Shown piece after piece: positions 8,349 to 17,299 of a DNA stretch of 64,000 nt (the first letter of the stretch is position 1; each line of letters begins with the position of its first letter). The position numbers and the translations under genes are program-made. Below the pieces are notes generated by a model, which was not told where the DNA came from, did not search any database, and worked only from the letters and a program-made list of their open reading frames with translations. This DNA is from Planctomycetota bacterium. GTDB lineage: Bacteria; Planctomycetota; UBA1135; GCA-002686595. The stretch spans positions 1 through 64,000 of the forward strand of contig JACKHS010000017.1 of the NCBI GenBank assembly GCA_020638875.1. The letters run 5' to 3'.

Positions 8349-10265
8349 TCAGGCCGTCGCCGGCAGCGGGCGCAGCGGCGGCGAGCCCTGCGAGGCGGCG
8401 AGGAACCAGAGCACCACCGGCAGCTCCACGATCCTCAGCAGCCACACGGGGCCCGGGTCCGCGCCCGAGCTGAGCAGCACGACCTCCAGGCCGATCAGCG
8501 CGACCCACGGATCGAACGCCCAGCGCAGCGGCTCGCGCGCGAAGTGCAGGCCGAGCCAGATCAGGCCGAGCGGCACGACTGCCTGCGCGAGCACGTCGAG
8601 CGCGGGACCGCGCGGCAGCACGCCGGCCCACGCTCCCGCCGCGTACGCCGCCGCGCCGAGCGCGAGGGTCAGCGACGCGCGATCCAGCCACGCCGTGCCG
8701 CTGGCGCGCAGGGCCCACACGCCGAGCAGGACCACCGCGCCGACGAGCGCCGGCGCCTGCTGGCCGAGGACGCCGAGACCGAGCGGGAGCAGCAGTAGCG
8801 ACAGCGCGCCGGGCGAGAGGCTCGCCTGCGCCGCGCGCGGGCGCAGTGCGAGCGCCAGCGCGAGCGCCAGCAGCCAGGGCACGGCGATCCAGAGCAGCGG
8901 CGCGCGCAGGCCGAGGTCGGCGAGGCGCGCGCGCCAACCACCGCGTCGGAGCCAGTGTTCGCGCAGCGTCGACCACGCTTCGCGTGCGGCGGGCGACTCG
9001 CCGAGGTCCTGCGTAAAGGCGCCGACGACGTGGGCATGAACGTAGTTGCCCTCGTCGCGCTCGAGCTCGGCGGGCACGATCCGCTCGCACACGTCCAGCG
9101 CGGGGTCGAGCGCCACGACGCGTAGCGGGTCGAGGCGCGAGGAGAGGATCCAGCGCCAGTCGTCCCAGTTGGTCCCGCCCGGAGGCCTCGCGAAGAGGGG
9201 CTCCGCCTCCGCGCGCTCGGCGGGCACCACGCCGGCGGCCACGACGCACGCCAGGCGCCACGGGGTTTCGAAGGCGCCCTTCGAGCGGAAGCGCGCCGCC
9301 CAGGCCGCATCGGGGTGCCAGGGCACCACGGCCGCGAGTCTCGCGAGGGCAGCCTGCGCGTCGAGCTGCTCGCGAGCCGTGCGCGCGAGCTCCGCGTCGG
9401 CGAGCCCCACGGCGAGCTGCGCGAGCTCGAGCGCGGGATCGACCGGCGTGAGCAACTCGTCCGAGCCGCGGCTCGAGTCCTCGGGAGGGTGCTCGCGCGC
9501 CCAGGCGTCGAGGTCGTCACGCGTCGGCGGCGGGAACGCCAGCGCCGCGAGGGCGCGCTCGCGCCAAGGGTCGATGCGGTTCGAAGGCGCCTGCGGACCG
9601 CGTGCATCGCTCACGCCCACGAGCAGCAGCCACGCGTCGGCGCCGAAGGCGACGGCCACGCTCCCCGGACGCGCGGCGAGCCCGTGGCGGAAGAAGCTCA
9701 GCGTGCTCGAACTCGTGCGGCCGGGCGCCGCGAGGCGCTCGAAGCCCGCGGAGTCGAGGCGGACGAGGGCCACGCCGTCCGCGGTCGTGCCCTCCCACGA
9801 CCCGCGCAGGTGCGCCGAGACGTTGGCGCCGAAGAGCGTGCTCGCGAGCGGGAAGCTCTCGCGGACGGTGACGGAGGACGACGCGGCGCGGAACCCCGGC
9901 GGGGTTCGCGCGCTCTCCAGCGCGAAGGACGCGGGGAACCCTGCGGGAGGCACCGTCGACTGGAAGTCGAGGTGCAGGTCGAACGGCTCACCTGCGCGCA
10001 GCTCGACGCTGCCGCCGACCAGCAGCGCCTCCTCGGGCGAGGCGCGGTCGAGGCGCAGCACCGCCGCGTCGAGCACGAGGCGCGCGTCGTCGTCCTCGCC
10101 ATCGTCCGGCGCCGGCGCGTGCACCCAGGGTTCGGGCGGCGCGGTGAGCGCGGCGTCGCGCTCCGAGGCGCGACTCTGCTCGCGCCACGCGGTCGTCGCC
10201 GCGCAGAGCACCACGGCGACGAGCAGCGCGGCGAGGTGCGGGCGAGGTCGTGCGAGCGATCTCAT
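8349..10265 (-). CDS. Large membrane protein with extracytoplasmic N-terminal half, unknown function
   Basis: 638 residues. An N-terminal hydrophobic helix (HLAALLVAVVLCAATTAW) is followed by about 400 hydrophilic residues, which include a beta-rich part (residues 50-200) and a helical part with Trp/Arg-rich segments. The C-terminal 200 residues contain about seven to eight transmembrane helices, starting near LLWIAVPWLLALALALAL. No catalytic motif or known family is apparent. The architecture (anchored soluble domain plus a membrane bundle) resembles signalling or assembly proteins, but that is only an analogy. A TAGCCT hexamer lies 7 bases before the ATG. The gene is oriented with recJ, which lies upstream on the same strand. 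Confidence 0.6.
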   Translation of the reverse strand: MRSLARPRPHLAALLVAVVLCAATTAWREQSRASERDAALTAPPEPWVHAPAPDDGEDDDARLVLDAAVLRLDRASPEEALLVGGSVELRAGEPFDLHLDFQSTVPPAGFPASFALESARTPPGFRAASSSVTVRESFPLASTLFGANVSAHLRGSWEGTTADGVALVRLDSAGFERLAAPGRTSSSTLSFFRHGLAARPGSVAVAFGADAWLLLVGVSDARGPQAPSNRIDPWRERALAALAFPPPTRDDLDAWAREHPPEDSSRGSDELLTPVDPALELAQLAVGLADAELARTAREQLDAQAALARLAAVVPWHPDAAWAARFRSKGAFETPWRLACVVAAGVVPAERAEAEPLFARPPGGTNWDDWRWILSSRLDPLRVVALDPALDVCERIVPAELERDEGNYVHAHVVGAFTQDLGESPAAREAWSTLREHWLRRGGWRARLADLGLRAPLLWIAVPWLLALALALALRPRAAQASLSPGALSLLLLPLGLGVLGQQAPALVGAVVLLGVWALRASGTAWLDRASLTLALGAAAYAAGAWAGVLPRGPALDVLAQAVVPLGLIWLGLHFAREPLRWAFDPWVALIGLEVVLLSSGADPGPVWLLRIVELPVVLWFLAASQGSPPLRPLPATA

Positions 10266-10272
10266 CCGACTC

Positions 10273-10278
10273 AGGCTA
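10273..10278 (-). promoter_or_regulatory. Putative leaderless -10 hexamer (TAGCCT)
   Basis: TAGCCT on the minus strand is separated by 7 bases (gagtcgg) from the ATG at 10265. The arrangement is identical to that before the MscS-like gene. Confidence 0.45.
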
Positions 10279-10283
10279 CTCGC

Positions 10284-12032
10284 CTACTCCCCGCACCGAA
10301 AGTCGTGCACCAACACCTCAAGGTTCGTCTGGCCCCGGAACGTGTTCCAGCGCGGCGAGTACACCACGTCGAGCGGCCGGCCCATGGCGAGCTCCTTCGC
10401 GCGCGCGGCCATCTTGAAGGCCATGCCCTTGAGCACGCGGTCGCCGCGGCGGAGCTGGAGGATCAGGTGCGTGCCGTCGGCGCCGACGACGCGCGGCGGC
10501 TGCGCGAGGCGCAGGTCGCGCGAGAGGAAGACCGGCGCCTCGTTGCGCTCGCCGTGCGGCTCGAGGCGCTCGAGCTGGCGCATGAGCTCCTCGCCCATGC
10601 CCTCGAACGCGAGCTCGCCGTCGATCACGAGCGGCGCGTCGGGCAGGCCGTCCGCGTGGCGCTCCTTGGCGGCCGCGTTGACGAGCGCGCGCAGCGCGTC
10701 CACGTCCGCGGCGGCGACGTCCATGCCCGCGGCCTGCGCGTGGCCGCCGTACTTGGGCAGCACGTCCTGCGCGGCGTGCAGGAGCTCGAGGATCGAGACG
10801 CCCTCGACCGTGCGCGCGCTGCCGCGGCCGTGGTCGCCGTCGAGGCCGATCACGATGGCCGGCCGCTGGTAGCGGTCGACGAGGCGCGCGGCCACGATGC
10901 CGATCACGCCCTGGTGCCAGCCCTGGCCGGCGACGACGAGCACCGGGTGGTGCTCGGCGTTCGCGTAGCGCTCGGCCTGCGCGACGGCTTGCTCGACGAG
11001 CTCGGCCTCGATGCGCTTGCGCTCGACGTTGAGCTGGTCGAGCTGCGTGGCGAGGTCGCGCGCGCGCGCCGCGTCGTCGCACATCAGGAGCTCGACCGCC
11101 GTCTGCGCCGTGCCCAGGCGCCCCGACGCGTTGAGGCGTGGGCCGATCTGGAAGCCGACGTCGTCGCCGCCGAGGCGCAGGCCGACGAGCCCCGCCACGC
11201 GCAGGAGCGCCGCGAGCCCGGGGTGCTGCGTCGCCTCGAGCGACTTCAGGCCGTAGCGCGCGAGGATGCGGTTCTCGTCGACGAGCGGCACGACGTCGCA
11301 CACGGTCGCGATGGCGACGTAACCCATCGCGTCGACGAGGAAGGCCTTGAGGTCGTCGCGCACCTTGCCGCCGCCCGAGAGCTCCTGGCAGATGCCCCAG
11401 GCGAGCTTGAAGGCCACCGCGCCGCCGCACAGCTCGCGGAACGGGTACTCGCTCGTCGCGAGCTTGGGGTTCACGATCGCGGTCGCGGGCGGCAGCTCGC
11501 CGAGCGGCGGCTCGTGGTGGTCGGTGACGATCGTCTCGATGCCGTGCTCGAGCAGCTCGGTGATCGTCTCGCGCGAGGATGTGCCGTTGTCGACGCTGAC
11601 GACGACCTTCGCGCCGACCTCGAGCGCCTTCGCGACCGAGTGCGCGCCGAAGGCGTAGCCGTCGGTGAAGCGGTTGGGGATGTGCCAGGCGACGTCGGCC
11701 CCCAAGGTGTGGAACAGCCGCACGAGCAGCGCCGTGCCCGTCACGCCGTCGACGTCGTAGTCGCCGTGCACGAGGATCGTCTCGCCCGCGCGCACCGCCG
11801 CGACGAGCCGCCGCGCCGCCGCCTGCATGTCGGGCAGCCGGCCGGGGTCGTGCAGCGCCATCAGGCTCGGCTGCAGGTGCTTGTCGACCGCCTCGGGCTC
11901 GCACAGCCCGCGCGCGACGAGCACGCGCGCGACGGGCTCGGGCAGCCCGCGCTGCCGCACCAGGTGCCGCACCGCCTCCTCGTCGAGCGTTCGCAGGGAC
12001 CAGGTCGTGGGCGCGTCGAGGTCGGTGGGCAT
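10284..12032 (-). CDS. recJ: Single-stranded-DNA-specific exonuclease RecJ
   Basis: 582 residues, the normal length for RecJ. The N-terminal DHH phosphoesterase motifs are all present: ILVHGDYDVDGVTGTALL (motif I), VVSVDNGTSS, and IVTDHHEPPLGELP with the diagnostic DHH. The DHHA1 nucleic-acid-binding motif follows as YGGHAQAAGMDV, and a C-terminal OB-type domain ends with LEVLVHDFR. RecJ is a Mn-dependent 5'-3' exonuclease that resects single-stranded DNA in recombination, mismatch repair and base-excision repair, often together with RecQ, which is also encoded in this window (57512-59239). The ATG is preceded by a CACAAT hexamer and lacks a Shine-Dalgarno sequence. Confidence 0.95.
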   Translation of the reverse strand: MPTDLDAPTTWSLRTLDEEAVRHLVRQRGLPEPVARVLVARGLCEPEAVDKHLQPSLMALHDPGRLPDMQAAARRLVAAVRAGETILVHGDYDVDGVTGTALLVRLFHTLGADVAWHIPNRFTDGYAFGAHSVAKALEVGAKVVVSVDNGTSSRETITELLEHGIETIVTDHHEPPLGELPPATAIVNPKLATSEYPFRELCGGAVAFKLAWGICQELSGGGKVRDDLKAFLVDAMGYVAIATVCDVVPLVDENRILARYGLKSLEATQHPGLAALLRVAGLVGLRLGGDDVGFQIGPRLNASGRLGTAQTAVELLMCDDAARARDLATQLDQLNVERKRIEAELVEQAVAQAERYANAEHHPVLVVAGQGWHQGVIGIVAARLVDRYQRPAIVIGLDGDHGRGSARTVEGVSILELLHAAQDVLPKYGGHAQAAGMDVAAADVDALRALVNAAAKERHADGLPDAPLVIDGELAFEGMGEELMRQLERLEPHGERNEAPVFLSRDLRLAQPPRVVGADGTHLILQLRRGDRVLKGMAFKMAARAKELAMGRPLDVVYSPRWNTFRGQTNLEVLVHDFRCGE

Positions 12033-12038
12033 GGCGGG

Positions 12039-12044
12039 ATTGTG
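12039..12044 (-). promoter_or_regulatory. Putative leaderless -10 hexamer (CACAAT)
   Basis: On the minus strand CACAAT is followed by 6 bases (cccgcc) and the recJ ATG. It is the closest match to a canonical -10 box in the set of seven found in this window. Confidence 0.4.
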
Positions 12045-12075
12045 CCGGAGCGGGCGGGGCGTGTCACGGCGGGCG

Positions 12076-13573
12076 CTACCGCGCAGTCAGCGGATAGGTC
12101 TCCGTCACGCTCGTGCGCACGGTGGCGCGCGCGCCGAGGTGTTGGTCGGTGGGCAGCAGCCTCGCGCGCGGCGCGTCGCTCGTCGCCTCGAGCACGTCGA
12201 GGCTCACGTCGAAGGTCGCCGGCGCGAGGTGGGGCAGCTCGACGCGGCGGCCGCTCCAGCGCACGCCCTTCACGGTCGCGCCGCTCCCGCCGCCGCGCAG
12301 CGTCAGCGCGACCCAGCCCGGCGCGGGCAGGTCGGGGCTCGACAGCTGCAGCGCGAGCGCCGTGCGCGGCGTCAGCGCCACGCCCTCCGGCAGCTCGAGC
12401 GCGAGCCCGCCGCACGCGAGCGTCACGATCTCGGCGCGCGTCTCGCCGGCGAGCGCGAGCAGCGGCGCCGAGGCGGCGCCCACGGGCAGGCCGCCGGCTG
12501 TCCAGACGTCGAGCGTCGTCGGGGCGCCGGGCGTCACGTCGAGGAGCAGCTCGCCCGTGGCGTCGGTGACGCCGACCGCCGTGCCGCCCGCGCGCACCTC
12601 GACGGCGGGGACGGCGCCGTGCGCGTCGCGCAGGCGGAGGGCGATGCGTGCGGGGAGCTCCGAGGTCGACGGCGCGGCCTTCGCCCGCTTGGGCCGGATG
12701 TGCCATCCCACCGCGCCCGCCTGTTCACCCCACTGCTGCGGGGCGTCCCCGAACTCGACGACGCCGCCGGCTGATGATCTCCGCACTCGAGCCGGCGCCA
12801 GTCGCCGGCGAGCCTCGAGGTCGCCGCCACTGGCGGCGGCGCGAGCGTGACCTCAGGCCCGTGACGGATCCTGGCCGCGAGGACGTCGCCGACCCGTGCG
12901 AGCGCTTTCCGCCGGCGGCTGGCGCCGACGCGTCGCCAGACCGGGCTCGCGGCGAAGAGTCGAGCCCGTCAACCGCCTGGACTGGTCGCACACGCCTGGC
13001 ACGGGTCGGGCGAGAGGTCGCGCGACTCGCGAACAGATCGGCGGGGACCGGCTCTCCCGCGTCCCACCTCGGCCTGCGAACGTGATGCGCCAGCGCGAGC
13101 TGACGACGACGCGCCGATCGTCCGGTCCTGCGCACGTGAGCACGCCGCTCCAGTCGAGGTAGCCCGGCGCGACGACGCAGGCGCCATGGCCCTCGACGTC
13201 TCGCTCGAACGCAGGGCGCCGTCCGTGCGTGCCTGGTTCGGCTGGAGGGCCGGGGTGCCGGCTGGGAGCAGCCCCACGCTCACGGCGAAGCGGCGCACCG
13301 GCTCACGGTCGCGGCGTCGCGCACGAGCAGCACCGTCTGCCCGCGGTCGTCGGCGCGACGGTCGCTGCCGCGGGCCGTGCGCCGTCGCCGCGCGGGCGCG
13401 CGGAGCCCGTGCTCGCGAGATGCGGCGCGCGGACCCTCGGTCGCTCCTCCGGCCGCAGGCTCGAGGTCGGGCCCGGCGCCGAGCGCGCCCGCCACCCGCG
13501 GCTCGCGCACCCACGCGAACGCGAGCAGGAGCGCGAGCGCGGCCAGCGAGGCGAGGAGGGCGAGCTGCTTCAT
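12076..13573 (-). pseudogene. Decayed carboxypeptidase-regulatory-like (beta-sandwich) membrane-anchored protein
   Basis: A start with a signal anchor (MKQLALLASLAALALLLAFAW) is at 13573, and a good C-terminal part is at 12076-12700 (IALRLRDAHGAVPAVEVRA, GVTDATGELLLDV). The pieces between fit one protein only when frames are changed several times: VLLVRDAAT, then PVRRFAVSVGLLPAG, then a one-base shift near 13210 to ERDVEGHGACVVAPGYLDW and CAGPDDRRVVV. The repeated 'D..G.AV.GV.V...G...TD..G...L.V' pattern is that of carboxypeptidase-regulatory-like domains. At least three shifts plus an unreadable part (about 12700-13080) indicate real decay, in contrast to the single-indel genes elsewhere in this window. 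Nothing else is seen in 12787-13573. Confidence 0.6.
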
Positions 13574-13676
13574 GGCGAGCGCGAGCGAGGCCCCGAGTCT
13601 ACGCGTCCCGCCGCGCCCCGGTCAGCTCACGCCCCCCGAACTCGGCGCTCCCTTGCCCGGACTCGCTCTCGCAGGC

Positions 13677-13682
13677 GACACT
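13677..13682 (+). promoter_or_regulatory. Putative leaderless -10 hexamer (GACACT)
   Basis: GACACT lies 6 bases (ccttcc) before the selA ATG at 13689. No Shine-Dalgarno sequence separates them. Confidence 0.4.
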
Positions 13683-13688
13683 CCTTCC

Positions 13689-15125
13689 ATGAGCACGCCA
13701 TCGAACGACCCCACCGCTCTCTTCCGCCAGCTCCCCGGCGTCGACGAGGTGCTGCGCATGGCCAAGGTCGGCCAGCTCGCCGCGCGCACCGGGCGCGAGG
13801 AGCTGACCGGGCTCGTGCGGCGCGCCCTCGACGGGCTGCGGCGCGAGATCGCCGACGGCGGCGTCGACGCGGCCGGCCTCGCCGAGCGCCTGGCCGGCGA
13901 CGCGGTGGCCGCGCGCGTCGAGGCGCTCTTCCTGGCGGACCGCAAGAAGGGCGTGCGCCCCGCGATCAACGCGACGGGCGTCGTGCTGCACACCGGGCTC
14001 GGCCGCGCGCCGGTGCACCCCGAGGCGGCGGCGCGCATGGCGCGCGTGGCGGCGGGCTACTGCATCCTCGAGGTCGACCGCGCGAGCGGCAAGCGCAACC
14101 GCCGCGACGATCGGCTCTCCGAGCTCCTGCAGCGCTTGACCGGCTGCGAGGCCGGCATCGCGGTGAACAACAACGCGGCGGCGGTCTTCCTCGCGCTCAA
14201 CACCTTCGCGGCGGGCGGCGAGTGCATCGTCAGCCGCGGCGAGCTGGTCGAGATCGGCGGCTCCTTCCGCGTGCCCGACGTGATGACGCGCGCCGGCGTC
14301 GCGCTGCGCGAGGTCGGCACGACCAACCGCACGCGCGCGGCCGACTACCGCGAGGCGATCGGCGACGCGACCGGGCTCTTGCTCAAGGTGCACACCTCGA
14401 ACTTCCGCGTCGTCGGCTTCACCGAGGAGGTGGCGATGGACGAGCTCGCCGCGCTGGGCGCCGAGCGCGGGTTGCCGACGTGCTTCGACCTCGGCTCGGG
14501 GCTCTTCGAGTGCGAGGGCGCGACGCCGCTCGACATGCTCGGCGGCGAGACCGTCGTGCGTGACGCGGTGGCGAGCGGCCTCGACGTGGTGACCTTCAGC
14601 GGCGACAAGCTCTTCGGCGGTCCGCAGGCGGGCTTCCTCGTCGGCAAGCGCGCGCGCATCGAGGCGCTGCGCAAGAACCCGATGTACCGCGCGCTGCGCC
14701 TCGACAAGACGGCGCTCGCGGGGCTGGAGGCGACGCTCGAGCTGCTCGTCGACGGCCGCGGCGACGAGCTGCCCACGCGGCGCATGCTGCTCGCGACGGC
14801 GGCCGAGCTGAAGCCCGCCGCCGAGCGCCTGGCCGAGCGCCTCGACGTGCTGCCCGGCCTGCGCGCCGAGGCGATCCCCGAGCGCTCGCAGCCCGGCAGC
14901 GGCAGCGCGCCGCACGTCTACCTCGACACCTGGGCCGTGCGCGTGCAGCACGCTGCGCGCTCGGCCGAGGCGCTCGCGCGCCACCTGCGCATGGGCGAGC
15001 CGCCGGTCTTCACGCGCATCGCCGACGACTTCGTGCTGTGCGACCCGCGTACGTTGCTCGACGAGCACGACGAGGATCACCTCGTGGACGCCTTCGCGGC
15101 CGTCTGCCGCGCGGCGGAGGCGTGA
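13689..15125 (+). CDS. selA: L-seryl-tRNA(Sec) selenium transferase
   Basis: 478 residues, the usual SelA length. It converts seryl-tRNA(Sec) to selenocysteinyl-tRNA(Sec) using selenophosphate, as a PLP-dependent decameric enzyme. Visible family features are the N-terminal FRQLPGVDEVLRM, the INATGVVLHTGLGRAP segment, the NNNAAAVFLAL stretch and the PLP-lysine motif TFSGDKLFGGPQAG near residue 310. The ATG at 13689 starts at the conserved N-terminal domain, and the open frame further upstream is not SelA-like. selD (19164) and selC (21745) lie downstream, but unrelated genes intervene. The stop overlaps a GTG of the next frame, so it may be coupled to the SRPBCC gene. Confidence 0.95.
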   Translation: MSTPSNDPTALFRQLPGVDEVLRMAKVGQLAARTGREELTGLVRRALDGLRREIADGGVDAAGLAERLAGDAVAARVEALFLADRKKGVRPAINATGVVLHTGLGRAPVHPEAAARMARVAAGYCILEVDRASGKRNRRDDRLSELLQRLTGCEAGIAVNNNAAAVFLALNTFAAGGECIVSRGELVEIGGSFRVPDVMTRAGVALREVGTTNRTRAADYREAIGDATGLLLKVHTSNFRVVGFTEEVAMDELAALGAERGLPTCFDLGSGLFECEGATPLDMLGGETVVRDAVASGLDVVTFSGDKLFGGPQAGFLVGKRARIEALRKNPMYRALRLDKTALAGLEATLELLVDGRGDELPTRRMLLATAAELKPAAERLAERLDVLPGLRAEAIPERSQPGSGSAPHVYLDTWAVRVQHAARSAEALARHLRMGEPPVFTRIADDFVLCDPRTLLDEHDEDHLVDAFAAVCRAAEA

Positions 15126-15130
15126 CCGCG

Positions 15131-15616
15131 ATGTCCGCCCCTGCCACCCCGCGCTGCGAGGCGCGCGGCGAGCGCGAGCTCGTCCTCACGCTCACCGTCC
15201 ACGCGCCGGCCGCGCGCGTCTGGGCCGCGCTCACCGAGCCCGCCGACCTGCGCGCGTGGTTGCCCGGCGCGCCGGGCTGGACGCTGGACGTCTGCACCTT
15301 CGAGCCGCGCGCCGGCGGCGCCTTCCGCTACGAGTGGGCGAGCGGCGACGGGCAGCGCATGGGCCTGAGCGGCGAGGTGCTCGCGGCCAGCGCGCCCGCG
15401 CGCCTCGTCGCGCGCGAGGTCTGGGACGAGCCTTGGTACCCCGGCGGCGCCGAGCTCGTGCACGAGCTCAGCGAGGCGGACGGCGCGACGACGCTCGTCT
15501 TCACCGTGCGCTACGACCTGCCCGAGGCGCGCGACCTCGCCGCCCAGCCGGACGTGGTGGCGGGCATGACGACGTCGTTCGCGCGGCTGGCGGCGCTTGT
15601 GGAGAGCTCGCGATGA
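15131..15616 (+). CDS. SRPBCC (START/AHSA1-like) domain protein
   Basis: 161 residues with the layout of AHSA1-type SRPBCC proteins: an opening strand LVLTLTVHAPAARVWAALT, then TEPADLRAWLPG, then FEPRAGGAFRYEW, a central sheet and a final helix TTSFARLAALVE. These hydrophobic-cavity proteins bind lipophilic ligands or act as accessory factors; no substrate can be inferred. ATG 15131 is chosen; GTG 15122, which overlaps the selA stop, is an alternative. The stop overlaps the next start as ATGA, linking it to the AlkD-like gene. Confidence 0.75.
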   Translation: MSAPATPRCEARGERELVLTLTVHAPAARVWAALTEPADLRAWLPGAPGWTLDVCTFEPRAGGAFRYEWASGDGQRMGLSGEVLAASAPARLVAREVWDEPWYPGGAELVHELSEADGATTLVFTVRYDLPEARDLAAQPDVVAGMTTSFARLAALVESSR

Positions 15617-16290
15617 CGTCGACCCGGGCCGTGCTCGCCGCGCTGAAGAAGCGCGGCACCCGGCAGCAGCGCGAGGGTCTCGCGCGCTACGGCATCCACG
15701 TCGAGGAGGCCTACGGCGTGTCGATGAAGGACGTGCAAGCGCTCGCGAAGCAGCTCGGCCGCGACCACGCGCTGGCGCTCGAGCTGTGGGGGACGGGCGT
15801 GTACGAGGCGCGGCTCTTGTGCGCGTACGTCGACGACCCCGCGAAGGTCACCGCGGCGCAGATGGACCGCTGGTGCCGCGACTTCGACACCTGGGCGACG
15901 GTCGACACGCTCTGCTTCGCGCTCTTCGACCGCACGAAGCACGCGTGGGGCCGCGTCGCGAAATGGGCCGCGCTCACGGGCGAGTTCCAGCGCCGCGCGG
16001 GCTTCGCGCTGCTCGCCGGCCTCGCCGGTCACGACGCGGACGCGCCCGACGCGCGCTTCCGCGCGGCGCTCGCGCTCGTCGAGCGCCACGCGACGGACGA
16101 GCGCAACTTCGTCAAGAAGGGCGTGAGCTGGGCGCTGCGCCGCACGGGCATGCGCAACCGCGCGCTGCACGCGGACTGCCTCGCGCTCGCGCGCGAGCTC
16201 GCCGCGTCCGACGACCGCACCGCGCGCTGGATCGGCAAGGACGCCGAGAAGGACCTCACCAAGCCGGCGACGTTGAAGCGTCTGAAGTGA
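15613..16290 (+). CDS. DNA alkylation repair protein (AlkD-like HEAT-repeat)
   Basis: 225 residues of the DNA-alkylation-repair family. The all-helical HEAT-like pattern is visible, with family segments VEEAYGVSMKDVQALAKQLG, WGTGVYEARLLCAYVDDP, MDRWCRDFDTWATVDTLC, RNFVKKGVSWALRRTG and a C-terminal WIGKDAEKDL. AlkD-type enzymes remove N3- and N7-alkylated bases without base flipping. The start codon is the ATG in the ATGA overlap with the SRPBCC gene. Related AlkD-like proteins of unproven activity exist, so repair function is a family inference. Confidence 0.85.
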   Translation: MTSTRAVLAALKKRGTRQQREGLARYGIHVEEAYGVSMKDVQALAKQLGRDHALALELWGTGVYEARLLCAYVDDPAKVTAAQMDRWCRDFDTWATVDTLCFALFDRTKHAWGRVAKWAALTGEFQRRAGFALLAGLAGHDADAPDARFRAALALVERHATDERNFVKKGVSWALRRTGMRNRALHADCLALARELAASDDRTARWIGKDAEKDLTKPATLKRLK

Positions 16291-16381
16291 GCGGGCGCGG
16301 GGGCCCGAGCCCCTCACGAACGCGCACGCCTTCCTGAGAGGACTAGGCTAAGCTAGAGCCCTCGCGCACCGCTCGCCCCGC

Positions 16382-17221
16382 ATGACTCCCGAAGCCCCCG
16401 ACCGTCTCCGCACCTACGAGCTGGCGCTGCTCGGCGTCGGCCTCGTCGCCGCGGTCCTGCACCTCGTGCTCGTCGGCGCGACTCCGGCGGAGGTCGGCGC
16501 CCCCGAGCCGCCGCTCTTCGAGGGCGCCCTCGTGCTCGGCCTGCTCGGCGCAGCGTGCGGCTTCCTCGCGCGCGGCGTGGCGTGGGCGCGCGGCGCGGTG
16601 CTCGTGCTCGCGCTGGCCGGACTGGCGAGCTCGGGAGTCGGCCGCGAGGTGCCCGGGTGGCCCGCGCATGCGCTGGGCCTGGCGCACGGCGTCGCGCACG
16701 CCGCGGCCTGCGCGCTGCTCCTCGTCGACCTCCTGGCGGATTGGCGCGCGCGCGAGGCGCACGGCGGCGCGCCCGCGCCCTGGGTGCTCGCGCCGCGTCG
16801 GCCGCGGGTCGTTCGCGTCGCGCTGGCGCTCGTGGGCCTGTGGATCCTCGCGATCTGGTGGGTGGCGGTGAGGTCGCTCCCCGCCGCGCTCGCCTTCGGC
16901 CGGCCCATGGGCGTGCTGCTCGTGCTCCTGCCGACCTGGCTGTGCACGCTCGCCGCGCGCGAGGCGGGCCGCGGCCGGGCCTTCGCGCGCGGGAGCCTGA
17001 TGCTGCTCCTGGCGCTGGAGTTGGTGTTGACGTCGCTGGTGCCCCTCGCGCTGGCGAACCTCGGGCCCGGGGACCTCCTGTTCCTCACGCTGCCGAACCT
17101 CGTGGGCCTCTGCGGGGCGGCGTTGCTCTTCGGGCGGGCGGCGAGCGCTTGGTTCGCCGAGCTCGCGCCGCGCTCGTTCCGCGACGTGCGCCGAGAGGTC
17201 GCGGCGGGCGGGGCCGTCTAG
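16382..17221 (+). CDS. Polytopic membrane protein, unknown function
   Basis: 279 residues with about seven hydrophobic helices (first ELALLGVGLVAAVLHLVLVG at residues 15-34, last LVGLCGAALLFGRAASAW near 245-262). Charged residues are concentrated in loops such as DWRAREAHGG and APRRPRVVR. There is no recognisable motif. A TAAGCT hexamer at 16349-16354 could be a -10 box with a leader of about 20 bases. It stands alone between the AlkD-like gene and the nucleotide-sugar dehydrogenase. Confidence 0.55.
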   Translation: MTPEAPDRLRTYELALLGVGLVAAVLHLVLVGATPAEVGAPEPPLFEGALVLGLLGAACGFLARGVAWARGAVLVLALAGLASSGVGREVPGWPAHALGLAHGVAHAAACALLLVDLLADWRAREAHGGAPAPWVLAPRRPRVVRVALALVGLWILAIWWVAVRSLPAALAFGRPMGVLLVLLPTWLCTLAAREAGRGRAFARGSLMLLLALELVLTSLVPLALANLGPGDLLFLTLPNLVGLCGAALLFGRAASAWFAELAPRSFRDVRREVAAGGAV

Positions 17222-17299
17222 CCGCGTCCCGCGTCGCGGCGCTACGCTCTCCGTGCTCCGGCGGGGAAGAACCTCGCCCGAGTCGCGTCCCTCGAGCCC

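Noticed and set aside
9315..12569. Very long plus-strand open frame across the membrane-protein gene and recJ
   Set aside because: It is antisense to recJ, is Arg/Ala/His/Glu-rich and has no motif; it results from GC-rich third positions.
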